Notes under the pieces: model-generated
Told to the model about the DNA's origin: nothing
The model's database searches: none
Seen by the model: only the letters and a program-made list of their open reading frames with translations
Shown here: piece after piece, positions 8,957 through 17,142 of the stretch
How the letters are laid out: the number at the start of each line of letters is the position of its first letter
Numbering within the stretch: position 1 is the stretch's first letter
Position numbers and translations under genes: made by a program
NCBI GenBank assembly: GCA_963703945.1
Contig: CAVPGM010000005.1
Coordinates: forward strand, 434,001 to 498,000
Origin: JALORV01 sp963703945
Lineage (GTDB): Bacteria; Pseudomonadota; Gammaproteobacteria; Burkholderiales; Burkholderiaceae_F
Length of the DNA stretch: 64,000 nucleotides
Reading direction: 5' to 3'

Positions 8957-10479
8957 CGGCGACGGCGTCGGCCAATCCGGATTCGTGCGTCCGCGCAGCG
9001 ATGGCCTGGCTCGGTTCGCTTCCGTCAGCAGAACGCCGTCGCGATCTGCGGCTCGATAGCCGCAGCGTCAGCGCGGGCGATATCTTCGTTGGGGTGGCCG
9101 GCGAGCACGTCGACGGACGCAGATTCGTTGCCGAGGCTGCGGCCCGCGGTGCCTCGGGCGCACTGATCGACGCCGATGGCTGGAAAGGAGACTCGAGTTC
9201 GATCCCGCTCGCAGCGGTGCCCGGGCTGCGTGCGTGCCTGGGCCGGCTGGCGGCGGAGTACTACGGGAGGCCCGCCGAGCAGTTGACATCGATCGGCGTG
9301 ACCGGCACCAACGGCAAGACCTCGTGCAGCCACTGGATCGCACAACTGCTGACGCGCGAAGGCCGGCGCTGCGCGGTGATCGGCACGGTCGGCGTCGGCT
9401 TCACCGACGCACTGCGCGCAAGCGAACTGACCACCCCCGATCCGGTCTCGTTGCAACGTGAGCTGCGTTACCTGCTGGACGCCGGGGCGCAGGCGCTGGC
9501 GATGGAAGTGTCGTCGATCGGACTCGTTCAGAGGAGGGTCGACGGCATGCATTTCGACGTCGTGCTCTTTACCAATCTGACGCGTGATCATCTCGACTTT
9601 CACGGGACGATGGCAGGCTACGAGGCCGCCAAGTCGCTGCTGATCGACTGGCCGGGGCTTGGGCACGCGGTGATCAACCTCGACGACGAGGCCGGCTGTC
9701 GCTATGCGGCGCAGGCCGGCGCACGCGGAGTGGCCGTCATCGGCTACAGCGCACGCGGCGACCCACGGCCGCGACCGATGGGTCCGCGCCTGCTCGCCAA
9801 CCGTGTACGCGCTACCGCCGACGGGCTGGCGTTCGACCTGCAGATCGATGGCGGCCGTCGTGCAGTCGAAGTTCCACTGGTTGGCCAGTTCAATGTCGCC
9901 AACCTGCTGGGCGTGATCGGCGTATCGCTGGCGTGCGGCATCGCACTCGACGCCGCTGTCGGCGCTCTCGCGGATCTGGTACCGCCGCCGGGCCGCATGC
10001 AGCGCGTTGCGCCTGACGCCAGTCCTCTGGTGATCGTCGATTACGCGCACACGCCGGATGCGCTGGTGCAGGCCCTCGTGGCACTCAGGCCGCTTGCCGA
10101 CGCGCGCGGCGGTCGGCTATGGGCCGTATTCGGAGCTGGCGGCGATCGCGATCCTGGCAAGCGCGCTCCGATGGGAGCGGCGGCCGCAAGCGGCGCGGAC
10201 GTCGTCGTCGTCACCAGTGACAACCCGCGCAGTGAGGACCCGCGCGCCATCGTCGAACAGGTGGCGGCAGGCGCGCGCAGCGCACGCGAACTGCACGCGG
10301 TGGTTGATCGCCTGCAGGCCATCGAGCACGCCGTGATCGCGGCCGACGCCGCCGACGTGGTGCTGGTCGCCGGCAAGGGCCACGAGGACTATCAGATCAT
10401 CGGAGCCGAGAAGCGGCCGTTTTCCGACATCGAACACGCGCGCAGGGCCCTGGCTCTGCGTATCGGAGAGCGCGCGTGA
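8953..10479 (+). CDS. murE: UDP-MurNAc-L-Ala-D-Glu: meso-diaminopimelate ligase MurE
   Basis: This ATP-dependent cytoplasmic ligase adds the third residue of the peptidoglycan stem peptide. The 508-residue protein shows the N-terminal substrate-binding domain (DSRSVSAGDIFV), the Mur ATP loop GVTGTNGKTS, the MEVSSIGL and LTRDHLDFHG motifs, and a C-terminal domain. The motif DNPR (in VTSDNPRSEDPRAIV) is the one that selects meso-diaminopimelate rather than lysine, so this cell has a Gram-negative-type stem peptide. The start overlaps the ftsI stop and the end overlaps the murF GTG start. Confidence 0.97.
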   Translation: MTATASANPDSCVRAAMAWLGSLPSAERRRDLRLDSRSVSAGDIFVGVAGEHVDGRRFVAEAAARGASGALIDADGWKGDSSSIPLAAVPGLRACLGRLAAEYYGRPAEQLTSIGVTGTNGKTSCSHWIAQLLTREGRRCAVIGTVGVGFTDALRASELTTPDPVSLQRELRYLLDAGAQALAMEVSSIGLVQRRVDGMHFDVVLFTNLTRDHLDFHGTMAGYEAAKSLLIDWPGLGHAVINLDDEAGCRYAAQAGARGVAVIGYSARGDPRPRPMGPRLLANRVRATADGLAFDLQIDGGRRAVEVPLVGQFNVANLLGVIGVSLACGIALDAAVGALADLVPPPGRMQRVAPDASPLVIVDYAHTPDALVQALVALRPLADARGGRLWAVFGAGGDRDPGKRAPMGAAAASGADVVVVTSDNPRSEDPRAIVEQVAAGARSARELHAVVDRLQAIEHAVIAADAADVVLVAGKGHEDYQIIGAEKRPFSDIEHARRALALRIGERA

Positions 10480-11870
10480 ACGCGCTGATGACCGTCGCAG
10501 AGCTGGGCCGGTCCGTCGGCGCGCTCGCGGTTCAAGGCGATCGAAGTGCGACCTTCTCGAGTGTGTCGACCGACTCGCGCACGCTGGCACAGGGCGCGCT
10601 GTTCGTCGCGCTGCGCGGCGAGCGCTTCGACGGCCACAGCTACGCGGACGCTGCGATCCGGCGCGGCGCGGCTGCACTGATGGTCGAGCGGCCACTGCAG
10701 GTGGACGTGCCGCAGATCGTCGTGGCCGACGCAAAGCGGGCACTCGGACTCGGCGCCGCCCAATGGCGCGCGCGGTACAGCCTGCCGGTCATTGCGGTCG
10801 CAGGCAGCAACGGCAAGACGACGGTGACGCAGATGGTCGCGGCGATCCTCGCGCACGCCTACGGCGAGGCGCGCCGGCTGGCAACGCGCGGCAACCTGAA
10901 CAACGACATCGGCGTGCCGCTGATGCTGTGGGAACTCGGCAGACAGCACCGGGCCGCGGTGCTGGAACTCGGCATGAATCATCCGGGCGAGATCGCATAT
11001 CTCGCCGAACTCGTGCGGCCGACGGTTGCCCTGGTGACCAACGCGCAGCGCGAGCACCAGGAGTTCATGAAGTCGGTCGAGGCGACCGCCTACGAGAACG
11101 GTGAGGTGATCGCGGCGCTGCCGCTTTCAGAGGATGGCGTGGCAGTCTTCCCGGCCGATGACGGATGTGCGCCGATCTGGCGCCAGCTGGCCGGGACCCG
11201 GCGCGTGATCGATTTCGCGCTGGAGGCCTATGCGGTCATCACCGCGACGTACACGCTGACGGCGGATGGCGCCCGGGTGTCGATGGCGACACCCGCAGGG
11301 GTGATCGACGCGAGTCTGGCGGTGACCGGCGTGCACAACGTGCGCAATGCACTGGCCGCCGCCGCATGCGCGATGGCGATCGGAGTCGAGCCGCGCGCGA
11401 TCTCGGCGGGCCTCGCCGCATTCCGCCCCGTAAGCGGTCGCGGCGTGCGGTTGCAGACCTCCGCCGGTGCGCGCCTGATCGACGACAGCTACAACGCAAA
11501 TCCAGACTCGGTGCGCGCGGCGATCGACCTGCTGGCCGGCTTCGCACCGCCGCGTGTGCTCGTGCTCGGCGACATGGGCGAGGTCGGAGACCGCGCGGTC
11601 GAGTTCCATCGCGAGATCGGCGCCTACGCGCGCGAACGCGGCATCGATTCGCTGTACGCGCTCGGGGCAATGACAAGCGAAACGGTCGATGCCTACGGGC
11701 CCGGCGCACGACACTTCGACGACGTGGCGCAGCTCATTGCGGAACTGCAGTCAAAGGCGGACGCCACCGCGACCGTGCTGGTCAAGGGCTCGCGCTTCAT
11801 GCGCATGGAACGCATTGTCCAGGCGCTGGAGGCGACGTCGGCCCAGGGACAGGTGGAGGGAGCGCACTAA
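10476..11870 (+). CDS. murF: UDP-MurNAc-tripeptide--D-alanyl-D-alanine ligase MurF
   Basis: A 464-residue Mur ligase that adds the D-Ala-D-Ala dipeptide, completing the soluble UDP-MurNAc-pentapeptide. Motifs: STDSRTLAQGALFVAL (substrate domain), the ATP loop VAGSNGKTTVTQM, NLNNDIGVPL, and the C-terminal DDSYNANPDSVRAAID. The GTG start overlaps the murE stop (GTGA). Unlike most junctions in this cluster, its 3' end is not joined to mraY: a 162-bp inverted-repeat element follows its TAA directly. Confidence 0.97.
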   Translation: MNALMTVAELGRSVGALAVQGDRSATFSSVSTDSRTLAQGALFVALRGERFDGHSYADAAIRRGAAALMVERPLQVDVPQIVVADAKRALGLGAAQWRARYSLPVIAVAGSNGKTTVTQMVAAILAHAYGEARRLATRGNLNNDIGVPLMLWELGRQHRAAVLELGMNHPGEIAYLAELVRPTVALVTNAQREHQEFMKSVEATAYENGEVIAALPLSEDGVAVFPADDGCAPIWRQLAGTRRVIDFALEAYAVITATYTLTADGARVSMATPAGVIDASLAVTGVHNVRNALAAAACAMAIGVEPRAISAGLAAFRPVSGRGVRLQTSAGARLIDDSYNANPDSVRAAIDLLAGFAPPRVLVLGDMGEVGDRAVEFHREIGAYARERGIDSLYALGAMTSETVDAYGPGARHFDDVAQLIAELQSKADATATVLVKGSRFMRMERIVQALEATSAQGQVEGAH

Positions 11871-12032
11871 GTGGCCTGTAGCAGCCAATTCAGATGTGCC
11901 TTGCGCGCCGGCGCGGCCGATTGCTTTGTCGCTCGCCTTGCGAATATGCGACGGCTATTCGACGCGGCTCGCTTCGCGCACTCGGGTCGCGCGGGCACGC
12001 CTTTCCCACCCGAATCGACTGCTACAGGCCAC
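11871..12032 (+). repeat. 162-bp inverted-repeat element between murF and mraY (MITE/REPIN-like)
   Basis: The 21 bases at 11871-11891 and the reverse complement of 12012-12032 match at 19 positions; the shared tip is GTGGCCTGTAGCAG. Imperfect similarity continues inward. The element begins on the base after the murF stop codon and ends two bases before the mraY ATG, in a cluster where genes otherwise overlap. There is no transposase gene inside. It looks like a small non-autonomous mobile element or a paired repetitive palindrome. The interior is also open in the mraY frame from ATG 11894. I saw no second copy in this window. Confidence 0.75.
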
Positions 12033-12034
12033 TG

Positions 12035-13189
12035 ATGCTGCTGGAACTGTTCGACTGGCTGGGACGCGACATCCGCGCGTTCAACGTCTTCCAGTACCTG
12101 ACGCTGAGGGCGGTCCTCGCGGCCGGCACCGCGCTGCTGCTCGGCCTCGCCTCCGGCCCGCGCGTCATCCGCAGGCTGACGGAACTGAAGATCGGACAGG
12201 CGGTGCGCAGCGATGGCCCGCAGTCTCACCTGGTCAAGACCGGCACTCCGACCATGGGCGGTGCCCTGATCCTGATCTCGATCGGTGTGACGACGCTGCT
12301 GTGGGCGGATCTGTCCAATCGCTTCATCTGGGTGGTGCTGATCGTCACGCTGGGCTTCGGCTGGATCGGCTGGGTCGATGACTACCGCAAGGTCGTCCAT
12401 GGCAATCCCAAGGGGATGAGCGCCAAGGAAAAATACTTGTGGCAGTCGCTGATCGGCGTGGCAGCGGCGTTTTATCTCGCGTTTGCGATCGCGGCGCCGT
12501 CGACCGACCGCATCTGGTCGCTGATGACATTGTGGGTGCAGCAGGGCTTTTACATCGACCTTCCGCCGCGTTCGGACCTGCTGGTGCCGTTCTTCAAGAA
12601 CGTGGCCTATCCGCTCGGCGTTTTCGGCTTTGTGGTGCTGTCCTACCTCGTCATCGTGGGCACCAGCAATGCGGTGAACCTGACCGACGGCCTCGACGGA
12701 CTGGCGATCATGCCGACCGTGATGATCGGCGCCGCGCTCGGCGTGTTCGCCTACGTGGTCGGCCGCGCCGATTTCGCGCGCTACCTGCTGTTCCCGTACA
12801 TCCCCGGCGCCGGCGAACTGGTGATCATCTGCGGCGCGATCGCCGGAGCGGGGCTCGCGTTCCTCTGGTTCAACGCGTATCCGGCCGAGGTGTTCATGGG
12901 CGACGTCGGCGCGCTGGCCCTGGGCGGTGCGCTTGGCACCATCGCTGTGATCACGCGCCAGGAAATCGTGCTGTTCATCATGGGCGGAGTGTTCGTCGTC
13001 GAAACCGTCTCGGTGATGATGCAGGTGGCCTTCTTCAAGTGGACCAAGGGCCGGCGCATCTTCCGCATGGCGCCGCTGCACCACCACTTCGAGCTGTCCG
13101 GGTGGAAGGAGACGCAGGTCGTCGTGCGGTTCTGGATCATCAGCATGATGCTGGTGCTCGTCGGTCTTTCGACGCTGAAGATCCGATGA
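12035..13189 (+). CDS. mraY: Phospho-MurNAc-pentapeptide transferase MraY
   Basis: This polytopic inner-membrane enzyme makes lipid I from UDP-MurNAc-pentapeptide and undecaprenyl phosphate. The 384-residue protein has about ten membrane helices and the family motifs KTGTPTMGG, GWIGWVDDYRKV (catalytic Asp pair), NAVNLTDGLDGLA and the C-terminal MAPLHHHFELSGW. ATG 12035 (MLLELFDWLG) gives the normal N-terminus. An in-frame ATG at 11894 would add 47 residues encoded by the inserted element and is not conserved-looking. No strong Shine-Dalgarno is visible; the region that would hold it lies within the right arm of the repeat. The end overlaps the murD start (ATGA). Confidence 0.96.
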   Translation: MLLELFDWLGRDIRAFNVFQYLTLRAVLAAGTALLLGLASGPRVIRRLTELKIGQAVRSDGPQSHLVKTGTPTMGGALILISIGVTTLLWADLSNRFIWVVLIVTLGFGWIGWVDDYRKVVHGNPKGMSAKEKYLWQSLIGVAAAFYLAFAIAAPSTDRIWSLMTLWVQQGFYIDLPPRSDLLVPFFKNVAYPLGVFGFVVLSYLVIVGTSNAVNLTDGLDGLAIMPTVMIGAALGVFAYVVGRADFARYLLFPYIPGAGELVIICGAIAGAGLAFLWFNAYPAEVFMGDVGALALGGALGTIAVITRQEIVLFIMGGVFVVETVSVMMQVAFFKWTKGRRIFRMAPLHHHFELSGWKETQVVVRFWIISMMLVLVGLSTLKIR

Positions 13190-14677
13190 GCAGACGCGCG
13201 CTCGTGCTGGGGCTGGGAGACAGCGGAGTCGCGATGGCACGCTGGCTGGCGCGCCAGGCCTGGAGTCTGCGTGTGGCTGATACCCGTACCGCGCCGCCTC
13301 ACCTGCCTGCCTTGCGTGCGCAGATTCCCGATGCGGAGTTCGTCGGTGGCGCGTTTGGCCAAGCCCTGCTCGCCGATGTCAGCCTGGTCGGCTTGTCACC
13401 CGGTCTGTCGCCGACGACCTCCGCCGCGGCTGCCCTGGTCGCGGCCGCACGCAAGCGAAAGATCGAGGTCGTGAGCGAGATCGAACTCTTCGCTCGCGCG
13501 CTCGCGCAACTGAAGGCCGAACGCGACTACTCCCCGCGGGTGATCGGCATCACCGGAACCAATGGCAAGACGACGACCGCACGGATGACTGCACTGTTGG
13601 TCGAGCGCTGCGGGTCGAGTGTGGCGACCGCGGGAAACATCGCACCATCGGCCCTCGACGAGCTCGCCCGCCGACTCGATGAAGACGCGCTGCCCGACGT
13701 GTGGGTGCTCGAACTGTCGAGTTTCCAGCTGCAGACCACTTCCAGCCTGGCGTGCGACGCAGCTGCCGTGCTGAATGTCACGCAGGACCATCTCGACTGG
13801 CACGGATCGATGGAGGCGTATGCGAAGGCGAAGGAGCGCATCTTTGCGCCGACCAGCATCCGCGTGCTGAATCGCGACGATCCGGTCGTCGCGGCGATGG
13901 TGGGGCGCAGGTCGAGCGTCGTCACCTTCGGCGCCGACGCACCCGCGCAGGCGGACGCGTTCGGCCTGGTGCGCGAAGGCGGCATGACATGGCTCGCCTG
14001 GGCCGAGGACACCAGCCTGCCGCAGCGCCGTCGTCGGCCGGCGGCCGATGTGCCCGCTGCCGCGCCGGAGATCCATGTGCATCGGCTGATGCCGGTCGAT
14101 GCGCTGCGCATTCACGGTCGTCACAACGCGCTCAATGCGCTGGCTGCCCTCGCGCTGGGGCGAGCCATCGGCCTGCCGCTGGCGCCGATGCTGCATGCGC
14201 TGCGCGACTATGAAGGCGAACCGCACCGCGTCGAGCGCGTCGCCGAGCATGCCGGGGTCGAGTACTACGACGACAGCAAGGGAACCAACGTCGGAGCCAC
14301 GGTGGCGGCGCTCGACGGCCTCGGAGCCGAGGGGCGCAGACTGGTCGTGATCCTCGGTGGCGATGGCAAAGGGCAGGACTTCTCGCCGCTCGCCGGTGCC
14401 GTGTCCCGGCATGCGAGCGTCGCTGTCCTGATCGGACGCGACGCCGGAGCGATTCGCGCAGTGCTCGAAGCAGGCGCTCCCGAAGTCGAGCTGATCGATG
14501 CCGAGACGCTTGCCGCACGCGGTGCAGCTCGCCGCGCAGGCAGCCCGACGCGGTGACGCGGTACTGCTGTCACCCGCGTGCGCGAGCCTCGACATGTTTC
14601 GCGACTACCGTCATCGCGCGGAGGTATTCGTCGAAGCGGTGCGCGAACTCACCGCGGACGCGGGCCTGCCATGCTGA
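13186..14677 (+). CDS. murD: UDP-MurNAc-L-alanine--D-glutamate ligase MurD, 3' end frameshifted
   Basis: This cytoplasmic Mur ligase adds D-Glu to UDP-MurNAc-L-Ala. Motifs: N-terminal LGLGDSGVAMARWLA, GITGTNGKTTTARMT, the LELSSFQL and DHLDWHG boxes, and YYDDSKGTNVGATVAAL. In the frame of the start, the protein ends early at 14556 with a non-conserved tail. The expected C-terminus (AVQLAAQAARRGDAVLLSPA...) continues one frame over, ending at TGA 14675-14677, which overlaps the ftsW start by 7 bases like the other junctions. One extra base near 14515-14521 explains this. Corrected length is 496 residues, normal for the family. A sequence error is the simplest reading. Confidence 0.88.
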
Positions 14678-15942
14678 AGCGCTGGCTCGATGCATGGGGA
14701 AGAAGGCCCGGCGGCCGGCGTCGCCGTGCGCTCTCGTTCGATGCGGGCGGCTCGGTGATGGCGCTGGCCGGACTCGGCGGCGCCCGCGTGGCGCCGGCAG
14801 CGGCCGAGCGCCTGCCAAAGCTCGATCGCACATTGATCGCGGTGGTCGCCGTGCTGATCATGATCGGTACCGTGATGGTGTACTCGGCGTCGATCTCGCT
14901 CGCCGATTCGCCGCGCTTCAACGTCGCGCCGACCCACTTCCTCGCCCGGCATCTGGTCGCCCTCGGCATAGCGCTCGCGGCTGCGACGGTCGCCTTCCAG
15001 GTGCCGATGTCGACCTGGCAACGCGCTGCGCCGTGGCTGTTCGTCGCGGTCTTCGCCCTGCTGGTGGTCGTGCTGATCCCCGGAATCGGCAAGGGGGTCA
15101 ACGGCGCGCGCCGCTGGGTGCCACTAGGCCTGCTCAACCTGCAGCCGTCGGAACTGCTGAAAGTCGCCTGTGTGCTCTATGCGGCCAACTTCACCGTGCG
15201 CAAGCAGGACTACATGCACCATTTTGCGCGCGGCTTCCTGCCGATGGCGATCGTCATGGGCGCGGTCGGCGTGCTGCTGCTGCTGCAACCCGACCTCGGT
15301 GCGTTCGGCGTGATCGTCGCGATCAGCATGGGCATCCTGTTCCTGGGCGGAGTCAACGGCAAGCTCTTCACCGGCATCACGGCGGCGCTGACGACCGTGT
15401 TCATGGCGGTGATCTGGCTTTCACCATGGAGGCGCGAACGGATCTTTGCCTACCTCGATCCGTGGTCCGAAGCCAACGCTCTCGGCAAGTCGTATCAGTT
15501 GTCGCATTCGCTGATCGCCTTCGGCCGCGGCGAGTGGTTCGGGGTCGGGTTGGGCGGCAGCGTGGAAAAGCTGCACTACCTGCCCGAAGCGCACACGGAT
15601 TTCATCCTCGCGGTGCTGGGCGAGGAGCTCGGACTGGTCGGCGTTCTGACCGTCGTCGTGCTGTTCTACTGGCTGGTCAAGCGCGCCTTCGAGATCGGCC
15701 GACAGGCGATCGCGCTCGAGCGCACCTTTGCCGGGCTGGTCGCGCAGGGAGTCGGTCTGTGGATCGGCGTGCAGGCCTTCATCAATGTCGGCGTGGCGAC
15801 GGGCCTGCTGCCCACCAAGGGACTGACGCTGCCGCTGATGAGCTACGGCGGCTCGGCTCTGCTGTCCACCCTCGTCGCGCTGGCGATCCTGCTGCGCGTC
15901 GATGCCGAGAATCGCGTGCTGATGCGAGGGGGCCGCACGTGA
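14671..15942 (+). CDS. ftsW: SEDS peptidoglycan glycosyltransferase FtsW
   Basis: This is the septal polymerase that extends glycan strands from lipid II together with FtsI. The 423-residue protein has a cytoplasmic N-terminal tail of about 50 residues and ten membrane helices, with SEDS motifs NGARRWVPLG, LQPSELLKV, LLLLQPDLGAF, the LPEAHTDFI loop and the C-terminal LPLMSYGGSALL. The start at ATG 14671 lies inside the corrected murD end. murG begins 10 bases after its stop. Confidence 0.96.
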   Translation: MLKRWLDAWGRRPGGRRRRALSFDAGGSVMALAGLGGARVAPAAAERLPKLDRTLIAVVAVLIMIGTVMVYSASISLADSPRFNVAPTHFLARHLVALGIALAAATVAFQVPMSTWQRAAPWLFVAVFALLVVVLIPGIGKGVNGARRWVPLGLLNLQPSELLKVACVLYAANFTVRKQDYMHHFARGFLPMAIVMGAVGVLLLLQPDLGAFGVIVAISMGILFLGGVNGKLFTGITAALTTVFMAVIWLSPWRRERIFAYLDPWSEANALGKSYQLSHSLIAFGRGEWFGVGLGGSVEKLHYLPEAHTDFILAVLGEELGLVGVLTVVVLFYWLVKRAFEIGRQAIALERTFAGLVAQGVGLWIGVQAFINVGVATGLLPTKGLTLPLMSYGGSALLSTLVALAILLRVDAENRVLMRGGRT

Positions 15943-15952
15943 AGGGGGTCGC

Positions 15953-17026
15953 ATGAACCACCTCGTCGTCGTCGCAGCCGGCACCGGTGGGCACGTGATG
16001 CCGGGCATCGCGGTCGCTGAGGCGCTGCGCGGTCGCGGGTGGTCGGTGAGCTGGCTGGGCACCAGGACGGGCATGGAGCGTGGCCTGGTCGAACGCCACG
16101 GCATCGCCTTCGACGCGATCGACTTCAGCGGTCTGCGCGGCAAAGGGCTGAAGACACTGCTGCTCGGCGGCTGGCTGCTGCTGCGTGCACTGTGGCAAAG
16201 CCGCCTGCTGCTGCGCGAGCGCGCACCGAAGGTCGTCTTCTCGACCGGAGGCTATGTCGCCGTGCCGGCCGGGATGGCTGCCGGCACGCTCGGCGTGCCG
16301 TTGGTACTGATGAATCCCGACGCGGATTCGCTGCTATCCACGCGACTGTTGTCGCCGATCGCGTCCGGCGTGCTGTGCGGCTTTGATGGCACGGCAGCGC
16401 AGAGGGCGGGGGCGAAGGGGATAGTGACCGGCAATCCGGTGCGCTCCGAAATTGCGTCGATCGCCGCTCCGGCGCAGCGCTACGCGGACCGGTACGGTCC
16501 GCTCGAGCTGCTCGTCATCGGCGGCAGTCTCGGCGCGCAGGTGCTGAACGAAACGGTCCCGGCCACGCTCGCGCGCATTGCAGTCGAGCGCCGTCCACGC
16601 GTGATCCACCAGTGCGGCGCGCGCCACGTGGAGGCCGTGCGGGCGGCGTACCGCGCCGCCGGAGTCGATGCTGAGATCGTCCCGTTCATCGACAACATCG
16701 CACAGCGTTACGCCGCCGCCGATGTCGTGCTGTGCCGCGCCGGCGCGATCACGGTGACCGAACTTGCAGTCGCCGGAGTGCCGAGCATCCTGGTGCCGCT
16801 GGTTGTATCGACGACGCAGCACCAGCGTACCAACGCCGAGTTCATGGCGGGCAGGGACGCCGCGATTCATCTGCCGCAGAGCGACCTGACGCCAGAGCGG
16901 CTCGCGCAGACGCTGGGAGGCCTGACGCGGGAGCGTCTGCTGGCAATCGCGAACGCGGCGCGCGCGCTCGGGCGACCGGACGCCACCGCCACAGTCGCTG
17001 GAGTCATCGAACGGGTGGCCGCATGA
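15953..17026 (+). CDS. murG: UDP-GlcNAc: lipid I N-acetylglucosaminyltransferase MurG
   Basis: This membrane-associated GT28 enzyme converts lipid I to lipid II at the cytoplasmic face. The 357-residue protein carries the first G loop (AAGTGGHVMPGIAVAE), FSTGGYVAVPAG, the third G loop (VIGGSLGAQVLNETVP) and the UDP-GlcNAc site RAGAITVTELA with HQRTNAEFM. One difference: the segment that in well-studied MurG enzymes contains HEQN reads VLMNPDADSLLSTR here. This may be a lineage variant rather than a defect, since everything else is conserved and of normal length. The stop overlaps an ATG (ATGA) that opens a duplicated murC beginning rather than murC itself. Confidence 0.94.
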   Translation: MNHLVVVAAGTGGHVMPGIAVAEALRGRGWSVSWLGTRTGMERGLVERHGIAFDAIDFSGLRGKGLKTLLLGGWLLLRALWQSRLLLRERAPKVVFSTGGYVAVPAGMAAGTLGVPLVLMNPDADSLLSTRLLSPIASGVLCGFDGTAAQRAGAKGIVTGNPVRSEIASIAAPAQRYADRYGPLELLVIGGSLGAQVLNETVPATLARIAVERRPRVIHQCGARHVEAVRAAYRAAGVDAEIVPFIDNIAQRYAAADVVLCRAGAITVTELAVAGVPSILVPLVVSTTQHQRTNAEFMAGRDAAIHLPQSDLTPERLAQTLGGLTRERLLAIANAARALGRPDATATVAGVIERVAA

Positions 17027-17142
17027 AGCACGCGGTCAAGCACCTTCATTTCGTCGGCATCGGTCACGTCGGGGGAGAGGCCCTGACGGCATTTTGTGCG
17101 GCCATGCCGCTTTCGCCGGGTGCAGAGCGAGTTCGCCGATGA
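17023..17142 (+). CDS. 39-codon leader ORF: duplicated 5' end of murC
   Basis: It begins with an ATG overlapping the murG stop and encodes MKHAVKHLHFVGIG, then 25 residues unlike MurC, ending in a TGA that overlaps the start of full-length murC. The first 14 codons match those of murC, 116 bases downstream: the first 20 bases are identical, then six differences occur in 22 bases, all synonymous except one Leu/Ile change. So the peptide, not just the DNA, has been conserved. It keeps the ATGA coupling at both ends and could serve as a translational relay from murG to murC. It may instead be the scar of a tandem duplication or of replacement of murC by recombination. No function is claimed. Confidence 0.55.
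   Translation: MKHAVKHLHFVGIGHVGGEALTAFCAAMPLSPGAERVRR

Noticed and set aside
11894..12034. 47-residue N-terminal extension of MraY from ATG 11894
   Set aside because: It would be encoded by the inserted repeat element, is Arg/Ala-rich and has no counterpart in MraY proteins.
11867..13240. 457-codon open frame antisense to mraY
   Set aside because: A shadow of mraY and of the inverted-repeat element; His/Gln/Asp-rich translation with no domain.
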